Shown: positions 1 to 4,174 of the stretch, one piece after another | Layout: every line of letters begins with the position of its first letter | How positions within the stretch are numbered: the stretch's first letter is position 1 | Assembly (NCBI GenBank): GCA_030619405.1 | Contig: JAUXBK010000106.1 | Coordinates: forward strand, 1 to 8,528 | Direction: 5' to 3' | From: Sedimenticola sp. | GTDB lineage: Bacteria; Pseudomonadota; Gammaproteobacteria; Chromatiales; Chromatiaceae | Length of the DNA: 8,528 nt | Position numbers and translations under genes: made by a program | The notes under the pieces: model-generated | Told to the model about the DNA's origin: nothing | The model's input: only the letters and a program-made list of their open reading frames with translations | Database searches by the model: none

Positions 1-48
1 CCTAGCCCTGCCCTTTACCCACAAGAAACCATTGAAATAACAGCGTAG

Positions 49-116
49 GGTGGGTTAGGCGCGCATAGCATACATTTTGCCGTAATTTGGGGCCCGTAAG
101 CGCGCCGTAACCCACC
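49..116. repeat. Hairpin 1 inside the inverted-repeat element
   Basis: The left arm at 49-64 (GGTGGGTTAGGCGCGC) pairs with the right arm at 100-116, whose complement is the same except for one extra C, giving a 16-bp stem with a single bulge and a loop of about 35 nt. It is the 'G' version of the motif; hairpin 2 carries A at the equivalent position. The compensating change (GGGTT with AACCC here, GGATT with AATCC in hairpin 2) keeps pairing in both. Confidence 0.8.
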
Positions 117-128
117 ATCTGCCGACCC

Positions 129-196
129 GGTGGATTACGCGGCGCTCAGACGACGTGTGCAAGACAAAGACCTTGCCAATGCGCCGCTAATCCACC
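129..196. repeat. Hairpin 2 inside the inverted-repeat element
   Basis: The left arm at 129-145 (GGTGGATTACGCGGCGC) pairs with 181-196, again with one unpaired base in the stem and a loop of about 35 nt. It is a diverged relative of hairpin 1. The outer edges of the two hairpins also match: 45-57 pairs with 188-200 at 12 of 13 positions, so one long outer stem could compete with the two separate hairpins. Confidence 0.8.
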
Positions 197-219
197 CTAC
201 TTGTGGGTAAAGGGCAGCC

Positions 220-262
220 CTAGCCCGCATTTCTCACCATCCTGGTGAGAAATGCGGGCTAG
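220..262. repeat. Perfect 20-bp hairpin just downstream of dut
   Basis: Positions 220-239 (starting CTAGCCCGCATTTC) and 243-262 are perfectly complementary, with only a 3-nt TCC loop. On the minus strand it begins three bases after the dut stop, so the coaBC-dut transcript would end in or pass through a very stable stem. No T-run follows on the minus strand (next bases GGGCTGCCC), so it is not a canonical intrinsic terminator. It could stabilise the 3' end, be a REP-type palindrome, or assist termination. The structure is certain; the role is not. Confidence 0.85.
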
Positions 263-265
263 CAA

Positions 266-724
266 TCAATGCCTGCCAGAGTGGCCAAACCCCCCACTGC
301 CTCGCCGGGAGGTATCGAATTCTTCCACCAGATCGAATTCCACCTGCACCACCGGTACGATCACCAGCTGCGCAATCCGCTCCCCCACCCCGATATGAAA
401 CCGTTCCTCCCCCCGATTCCAGCAGGAAACGAACAGCTGACCCTGATAATCCGAATCGATCAGCCCCACTAGATTCCCCAGCACGATACCATGTTTATGA
501 CCCAGCCCGGAACGCGGCAACATCATTCCAGCCAGACCCGGGTCTGCGATGTGAATCGCCAGCCCTGTGGGAATCAGATGGGTCTCGCCAGGCCCGATCT
601 CCAGCGGCGTATTGAGCATCGCCCGCAGATCCATGCCAGCAGCCCCCCGGGTAATATACCCGGGCAGGGGAAAGGCGTCTCCCAACCGGGAATCGAGGAT
701 CTTCAGTTCAATCTTTTTTTGCAT
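266..724 (-). CDS. dut: Deoxyuridine 5'-triphosphate nucleotidohydrolase (dUTPase)
   Basis: Cytosolic homotrimeric enzyme that hydrolyses dUTP to dUMP and pyrophosphate, keeping uracil out of DNA and supplying dUMP for thymidylate synthesis. The 152-residue protein has the usual length and all five trimeric-dUTPase motifs in order: AAGMDLRA (28-35), PRSGLG (70-75), GNLVGLIDSDYQG (83-95) with probable catalytic Asp90 and uracil-stacking Tyr93, GERIAQLVI (114-122), and the glycine-rich C-terminal RGSGGFGHSG (141-150) that closes over the nucleotide. It closely resembles the E. coli enzyme. The start codon lies 17 bases inside the end of coaBC in a different frame, and only a weak GAAG precedes it, so translational coupling is likely. 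The coaBC-dut order is the E. coli dfp-dut order; slmA, next in E. coli, is not found before the window edge. Confidence 0.98.
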   Translation of the reverse strand: MQKKIELKILDSRLGDAFPLPGYITRGAAGMDLRAMLNTPLEIGPGETHLIPTGLAIHIADPGLAGMMLPRSGLGHKHGIVLGNLVGLIDSDYQGQLFVSCWNRGEERFHIGVGERIAQLVIVPVVQVEFDLVEEFDTSRRGSGGFGHSGRH

Positions 725-1901
725 AGATCTTCGCCATCTGTACCACCAGTTCGTCTGCCAGCACGCCCTTTTCCATCATCGACAGCTGTTTCCGACCGCC
801 CTCCCACAGCAGGGTCAGTGCATTCTCATCCCGTTCGAACCCACCTTCGGCTGCCGCCACCAGATTGGCGGCGATCACATCCACGCCTTTAGCAATTCGC
901 TTCTGTTCCGCCTGCTCTGCCGGCCGTTCGGTCTCAGCCGCGAACCCCAGTGTGAAGGGCGGATTCTCCAGGGCTGCCACTTCCGCCAGTATATCTGGAT
1001 TTCGCGTCAGTTCGATCTCCAGGTTCTGTGCCTGCTTCTTTATCTTCCGATCTGCCACCACCACCGACCGGTAATCCGCCACTGCCGCACAGGCCACGAA
1101 GATATCGCAGGCCGCCACCCGTTGCATCACTGCCGCCCGCATCTCCAGCGCGGTTTCTACCTGAACACAGTGGATTCCTGGGGGTTCCTGCAGGGAGACC
1201 GGGCCACTGACCAGGGTCACCGCTGCCCCCTGAGCGGCAAACGAGCGGGCCAGGGCGTACCCCATCTTGCCGGAACTGCGGTTGCTCAAATAGCGGACTG
1301 GATCGATGGCCTCCCGGGTAGGGCCAGCGGTGATCAGGATCTGTACTTCTGGAAACAGATCACCGGCCAGGAGGCGCTGTACCTGATCGAGCAGCTGCGC
1401 CGGCTCCAGCATACGGCCAGCCCCTCGCTCTCCACACGCCTGATCGCCGGTTGCCGGCCCCCATAGCCGGATACCCCTCCGGGCCAGCCGGGCTACGTTA
1501 TCCAAGGTGGCTGCATTACGCCACATGGCTTGGTTCATGGCCGGAGCCAGTGCCAGCGGCGCCTCGGTGGCAAGAGAGAGCGTCGTCAGCAGATCATCGG
1601 CCATGCCGGCGGCCAGCCGTGCCATGAAATCTGCGCTGGCCGGCGCCACCAGCACCAGATCGGCCCAGCGAGCCAGTTCGATGTGGCCCATCGCCGCCTC
1701 ATTGGCCGGGTCGAAGAGCTGCTGACGTACCGCCCTGCCAGCGAGGGCCTGGAGAGTCATGGGGGTGATGAATTCTGTCGCCGCCCGGGTCATCACCACC
1801 TGCACTTCAACCCCCGCCCGGCGCAGCAGGCGCAGCAGCTCCGCCGATTTGTAGGCGGCGATACCCCCGGTCACCCCGAGCAACACCCGCTTGTCATTCA
1901 T
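708..1901 (-). CDS. coaBC: Bifunctional phosphopantothenoylcysteine decarboxylase / phosphopantothenate-cysteine ligase
   Basis: Flavoprotein (Dfp) carrying out two consecutive steps of coenzyme A synthesis: CTP-dependent joining of 4'-phosphopantothenate to cysteine, then decarboxylation to 4'-phosphopantetheine. The 397-residue protein has the usual length. The N-terminal CoaC part (about 1-180) shows the flavin-binding GVTGGIAAYK (9-18), catalytic His73 in GHIELA, PAMN (120-123), and the ACGERGAGRM substrate clamp with Cys156. The CoaB part (about 185-397) shows ITAGPTREAIDPVRYLSN (190-207), the AAVADYR segment (272-278) and the KIKKQ motif with Lys289, then GFAAET (319-324). ATG at 1901 gives an N-terminus aligned with E. 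coli Dfp. Oddly, a TCAGAAG heptamer array ends one base from this ATG, leaving no Shine-Dalgarno sequence. It is the first gene of the coaBC-dut operon, divergent from radC. Confidence 0.98.
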   Translation of the reverse strand: MNDKRVLLGVTGGIAAYKSAELLRLLRRAGVEVQVVMTRAATEFITPMTLQALAGRAVRQQLFDPANEAAMGHIELARWADLVLVAPASADFMARLAAGMADDLLTTLSLATEAPLALAPAMNQAMWRNAATLDNVARLARRGIRLWGPATGDQACGERGAGRMLEPAQLLDQVQRLLAGDLFPEVQILITAGPTREAIDPVRYLSNRSSGKMGYALARSFAAQGAAVTLVSGPVSLQEPPGIHCVQVETALEMRAAVMQRVAACDIFVACAAVADYRSVVVADRKIKKQAQNLEIELTRNPDILAEVAALENPPFTLGFAAETERPAEQAEQKRIAKGVDVIAANLVAAAEGGFERDENALTLLWEGGRKQLSMMEKGVLADELVVQMAKIYAKKD

Positions 1902-1902
1902 A

Positions 1903-1971
1903 TCAGAAGTCAGAAGTCAGAAGTCAGAAGTCAGAAGTCAGAATTATAGTATCGGGCTCCTCATTCTGACT
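1903..1971. repeat. Heptamer element A: (TCAGAAG)n array plus inverted unit, next to coaBC start
   Basis: Five perfect TCAGAAG units occupy 1903-1937, followed by a sixth ending in T (1938-1944). A short core (about 1945-1962, TATAGTATCGGGCTCCTC) follows, then ATTCTGACT at 1963-1971, the inverse complement of 1936-1944 (9-bp stem). On the minus strand this lies in the coaBC leader, and the array stops one base before the coaBC ATG. It shares the unit, a TAT.ATCGGG-like core and the inverted CTGACTCC end with the element at 3939-4024. Tandem heptamers without spacers are not CRISPR. The array is certain; any regulatory effect is inferred. Confidence 0.9.
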
Positions 1972-1979
1972 CCCTCTAT

Positions 1980-2007
1980 ATTGTATATACCTGAAACAGT
2001 TGCACAA
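1980..2007 (-). promoter_or_regulatory. Candidate sigma70 promoter for coaBC-dut
   Basis: On the minus strand TTGTGC (2002-2007) is followed after 16 bp by TACAAT (1980-1985), a fair -35/-10 pair. Transcription would start near 1973 and give a leader of about 70 nt that contains heptamer element A. A second -10-like TATAAT on the minus strand (1943-1948), inside the element, has no good -35. I judged this by eye; no experimental or comparative support is available. Confidence 0.4.
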
Positions 2008-2095
2008 AGATAACCCTGATTAGTGCTGGAGATTGCTGTTGCTCTGATTTAATCTTCTACCTGTCAGGGATGATCACGACCACAAGGAGTGGAGT

Positions 2096-2770
2096 ATGGG
2101 AATCAGCGACTGGCCTGCTGAAGAGCGGCCGAGGGAAAAACTGTTGCAGCGGGGGCCCTCCGCCCTCACGGATGCGGAGCTGCTGGCGATATTTCTGCGC
2201 ACGGGTGTCAAGGGCAAGAGCGCGGTGGACCTGGCCCGGGAGCTACTCTCTGAGTACCGCGGACTACGGCCGCTGCTGGCGGCCGAACAGCAGCGATTCT
2301 GCGCCAGCCACGGCCTGGGAAGCGCGAAATACGCTCAGCTACAGGCCGTGATGGAGATGGCTCGACGCCAGCTGCGGGAGTCATTGAAGCGACTGGATGC
2401 CCTTACCAGCCCGGATCGAACCCGCGACTACCTGCAGGCACGTCTGGGCGGCTATCCCCACGAGGTATTCGCCTGCCTGTTTCTGGACAACCGTCACCGC
2501 GTGATCGAATACGAGGAGCTGTTCCGGGGTACCATCGATGGCGCCTCGGTCCACCCACGGGAGGTGGTCCGGCGTGCGCTGCTGCACAATGCCGCCGCCT
2601 TGATCCTGGCCCACAACCACCCATCCGGGGTGGCCGAGCCCAGCCAGGCGGACAGTGCCATCACCCGGCGTCTCAAAGAGGCCCTGGCACTGATCGATGT
2701 GCGGGTGCTGGACCACATCATCGTCGGTGCCGGCGAGACAACCTCGCTGGCAGAACGGGGATTGTTATAG
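2096..2770 (+). CDS. radC: RadC family JAB/MPN domain protein (UPF0758)
   Basis: Member of the RadC family, widespread in bacteria; the old link to DNA repair is disputed and no reaction is established. The 224-residue protein is of normal length. An N-terminal helix-hairpin-helix-like region (about 20-90, with GLGSAKYAQLQA at 73-84) precedes a JAB1/MPN+ metalloprotease-like domain (about 100-224). The zinc-binding JAMM signature is complete: His173 and His175 in HNHPSG, seven residues, Ser183, two residues, Asp186; the usual upstream Glu is probably one of those in EYEELF (138-143). The start is well set by AAGGAG at 2084-2089, six bases before ATG. Placement directly before rpmB-rpmG and divergent from coaBC-dut matches E. 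coli, where this gene was called yicR. Confidence 0.96.
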   Translation: MGISDWPAEERPREKLLQRGPSALTDAELLAIFLRTGVKGKSAVDLARELLSEYRGLRPLLAAEQQRFCASHGLGSAKYAQLQAVMEMARRQLRESLKRLDALTSPDRTRDYLQARLGGYPHEVFACLFLDNRHRVIEYEELFRGTIDGASVHPREVVRRALLHNAAALILAHNHPSGVAEPSQADSAITRRLKEALALIDVRVLDHIIVGAGETTSLAERGLL

Positions 2771-2777
2771 ATAAAGG

Positions 2778-2806
2778 TTGCATCCTTGGCGCCTCTCTGG
2801 TATAAA
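2778..2806 (+). promoter_or_regulatory. Strong sigma70 promoter with extended -10 for rpmB-rpmG
   Basis: TTGCAT (2778-2783) is separated by exactly 17 bp from TATAAA (2801-2806), and TGG immediately before the -10 (2798-2800) forms an extended -10 element. It starts seven bases after the radC stop and precedes rpmB by a leader of about 50 nt. A dedicated promoter lets the two ribosomal proteins be expressed well above radC. The call rests on motif quality and position. Confidence 0.75.
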
Positions 2807-2821
2807 TCCGCCCTCTTTTTC

Positions 2822-2835
2822 GCTCCCCAGGGAGC
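2822..2835 (+). other. Small hairpin in the rpmB leader
   Basis: GCTCC (2822-2826) and GGAGC (2831-2835) can form a 5-bp stem around CCAG, close to the expected 5' end of the rpmB transcript and about 30 nt before its start codon. It may be a stabilising 5' hairpin or a chance palindrome; nothing in the window decides this. Confidence 0.3.
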
Positions 2836-2863
2836 TACGACAGGTTCTTTTGAGGATTTTAAA

Positions 2864-3100
2864 ATGTCCAAAGTATGCCAGGTTACGGGCAAGCGCCCGA
2901 TGACGGGGAATAACGTCTCCCACGCCCACAACAAAACCAGGCGCCGCTTCCTCCCCAATCTGCACTATCACCGCTTCTGGGTGGAGAGTGAGAGCCGCTG
3001 GGTGCGTCTCCGCGTCTCATCCAATGGCATGCGTATCATCGACAAAAAGGGTATAGACACGGTCCTCGCGGATCTGCGTTCCCGTGGCGAGAAGGTCTGA
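2864..3100 (+). CDS. rpmB: 50S ribosomal protein L28
   Basis: Small basic protein of the large ribosomal subunit. The 78-residue product matches E. coli L28 along its whole length: N-terminal MSKVCQVTGKRP, central RRFLPNLHYHRFWVES, and C-terminal GIDTVLADLRSRGEK. It has one cysteine (Cys5) and no CxxC pairs, so it is the zinc-free type. ATG at 2864 is chosen because GAGGA sits at 2852-2856, seven bases upstream, and the protein then begins exactly like its homologues; longer in-frame starts would run through the promoter region. It is followed by rpmG after 14 bases, and its stop codon overlaps the rpmG ribosome-binding site. Confidence 0.98.
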   Translation: MSKVCQVTGKRPMTGNNVSHAHNKTRRRFLPNLHYHRFWVESESRWVRLRVSSNGMRIIDKKGIDTVLADLRSRGEKV

Positions 3101-3114
3101 GGAGAAACTAAACC

Positions 3115-3270
3115 ATGCGTGACAAAATCAGGCTCGTTTCCAGCGCCGGCACCGGTCACTTTTACACCACGACCAAGAACAAGCGCAACATGTCCGGCAA
3201 GATGGAAATCAAGAAATTCGATCCCAAGGTGCGCAAGCACGTGATGTACAAAGAGGCCAAGATCAAATAG
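3115..3270 (+). CDS. rpmG: 50S ribosomal protein L33
   Basis: Very small basic protein of the large subunit, 51 residues, close to the gammaproteobacterial norm (E. coli has 55). It contains the hallmark IRLVSSAGTGHFYTTTKNKR stretch (5-24) and ends KKFDPKVRKHVMYKEAKIK. There are no cysteines, so it is the zinc-independent form, like L28 beside it. The start is supported by GAGGAG at 3099-3104, ten bases upstream, overlapping the rpmB stop. A hairpin terminator follows 33 bases after the stop. In E. coli mutM follows; here a gene on the opposite strand does. Confidence 0.97.
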   Translation: MRDKIRLVSSAGTGHFYTTTKNKRNMSGKMEIKKFDPKVRKHVMYKEAKIK

Positions 3271-3303
3271 ATCCGGCCCCTGTCGGTACGACCAAGGTCC
3301 GAC

Positions 3304-3331
3304 AAAAACCCGCGCCCGTCGCGGGTTTTTT
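3304..3331. terminator. Bidirectional intrinsic terminator between rpmG and the ybeL-like gene
   Basis: A perfect 11-bp stem, AAAAACCCGCG (3304-3314) with CGCGGGTTTTT (3320-3330), encloses a 5-nt CCCGT loop. On the plus strand a T6 run (3326-3331) ends rpmB-rpmG transcripts. Because the left arm starts with A5, the minus strand also reads hairpin then T5, so it can end the convergent ybeL-like transcript too, 38 bases past its stop. Confidence 0.93.
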
Positions 3332-3368
3332 CATGCCCCCATGCGGCTACAAATAAAACCAAAAACCG

Positions 3369-3890
3369 TCAATCGGTGCCACGCTGAAACCGGGTACCAT
3401 GGCACTGGGGACAGGGCGGGATGTGTCCCGCCTTATGAAAATGGAGTTCCTTGCCGCAGCCGATACAGACCAGGGTGCCCGGTCCCGTGACCTCCCCAGT
3501 GTGGTATAGGGAGGCCTCCCGCGCCTCTCCGGCAAGCTTTTCCAGCTCCACCCGGGTCTTGTCCGCCACATTTGCAAACATATCCAGCAGCCGGTTTTCT
3601 ATCAGCTTGACGTCGAACCGCCACCACTCCCGAAACTGCTCACCGGTCTCCAGCAGAAAGTGCGCCGCGTCCTTCATGTCACGCTCCACGTAGGTAGCCA
3701 CCTTCTCCGCCTCCTCCCGGGTCAGCTCATTCAGCTCCACCGCCCGCTCGCGAGCGTGTTCGATGCTCTTCTTCAGATTTGGAATGGTGTTCTTTTCCGC
3801 CTTCTCCAGCATTTCGTCGACTCGCTCCAGCATACGCTCGTAAGCGTCTGTCATACGGTCGATAGGGTCGCGCTTGTCGTCTGGGACCAT
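3369..3890 (-). CDS. ybeL: YbeL-like zinc-ribbon protein (DUF1451 family)
   Basis: Conserved protein of unknown function. The 173 residues divide into a charged, heptad-rich helical part (about 10-125), probably coiled coil, and a C-terminal zinc ribbon with Cys142, Cys145, Cys160 and Cys163 (CIGC and CPQC). The segment YHTGEVTGPGTLVC (129-142) and the FQR end are family hallmarks shared with E. coli YbeL. No signal peptide or membrane segment is visible, so it is probably cytosolic. AAGGAG on the minus strand at 3898-3903, seven bases before ATG, supports the start. Its divergent placement next to leuS is the same as in E. coli, which strengthens the assignment. The zinc ribbon may mediate protein or nucleic-acid contact, but no function should be assumed. 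Confidence 0.88.
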   Translation of the reverse strand: MVPDDKRDPIDRMTDAYERMLERVDEMLEKAEKNTIPNLKKSIEHARERAVELNELTREEAEKVATYVERDMKDAAHFLLETGEQFREWWRFDVKLIENRLLDMFANVADKTRVELEKLAGEAREASLYHTGEVTGPGTLVCIGCGKELHFHKAGHIPPCPQCHGTRFQRGTD

Positions 3891-3938
3891 CTCTCTACTC
3901 CTTGCACTCTCTCGCAGCAGAATATTTGAATATAGAAC

Positions 3939-4024
3939 TCAGTAGTCAGAATTCAGAATAATATAATCGGGGAGCTTTTTTTTAACCTGCAGTGATCTCA
4001 TCCTGACTCCTGACTCCTGACTCC
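3939..4024. repeat. Heptamer element B in the ybeL-leuS divergent region
   Basis: The left side has three degenerate heptamers TCAGTAG, TCAGAAT, TCAGAAT (3939-3959). A core follows with TATAATCGGGG (3962-3972) and a T8 run (3976-3983). The right side has three perfect TCCTGAC units (4001-4021) and a partial TCC, the inverse complement of a GTCAGGA unit. It is a relative of the element at 1903-1971: same left unit, same TAT.ATCGGG-like core and same inverted end, but here the right side is expanded instead of the left. It lies about 150 bases before leuS and 49 bases before the ybeL-like start codon. Confidence 0.85.
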
Positions 4025-4100
4025 CTTAAGTTTGCACCATGTGCCGAAGAACTCAAGCTGCTGTGGTCACTGCTCACCCCTCAGACCGGAACCCTGGTTC

Positions 4101-4129
4101 TTCATCTGTCCCGCCGGCTGGGGTATCCT
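4101..4129 (+). promoter_or_regulatory. Weak candidate promoter for leuS-lptE-holA
   Basis: TTCATC (4101-4106) and TATCCT (4124-4129) are 17 bp apart and would start transcription near 4136, about 40 bases before leuS. Both hexamers match the consensus only partly. It is the best-placed pair I see between element B and leuS, but it may be wrong. Confidence 0.25.
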
Positions 4130-4174
4130 TGTCTGATTCCCTTCTTCACTCCAGTTTTCCAGCCGTAAAATATC

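Larger units (their letters stand above)
1..226. mobile_element. Short non-coding inverted-repeat element (MITE-like) with probable target duplication
   Basis: Positions 8-25 (CTGCCCTTTACCCACAAG) and 200-217 are a perfect 18-bp inverted repeat enclosing about 210 bp with no credible ORF. Just outside them CCTAGCC occurs at 1-7 and again at 219-225, as a target-site duplication would; base 218 is C, so an 8-bp duplication is possible but its left first base lies off the window. Inside are two GGTGG(G/A)TTA...TAA(C/T)CCACC hairpins, listed separately. Terminal inverted repeats, no coding capacity and a flanking duplication fit a MITE moved in trans by a transposase that is not here. The internal GTAGGGTGG...CCACCCTAC motif resembles dispersed palindromes I recall from many proteobacteria. 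The seen facts are the repeats; mobility is inferred. It could instead be a static REP-like element. Confidence 0.5.

Noticed and set aside
703..724. A7 run at the coaBC-dut overlap as a programmed frameshift site
   Set aside because: dut is in the +1 frame relative to coaBC; a -1 slip on the A7 run leads to a stop within a few codons, and dut has its own ATG with a normal N-terminus, so ordinary overlap and coupling explain it.
567..1466. Long plus-strand ORF of 299 codons opposite coaBC and dut
   Set aside because: It lies antisense to two clearly recognised genes, is rich in Cys, His, Arg and Pro as expected of a shadow frame, has no ribosome-binding site and resembles no family I know.
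2786..2863. N-terminal extension of L28 from an upstream in-frame ATG
   Set aside because: It would add 26 residues absent from the family and would be translated from sequence overlapping the promoter; GAGGA before 2864 fixes the start.
3962..3983. TATAAT and T8 run in element B as a leuS promoter or terminator
   Set aside because: TATAAT (3962-3967) has no acceptable -35 at 16-18 bp, and no GC-rich stem precedes the T-run; both are better explained as part of the repeat core.
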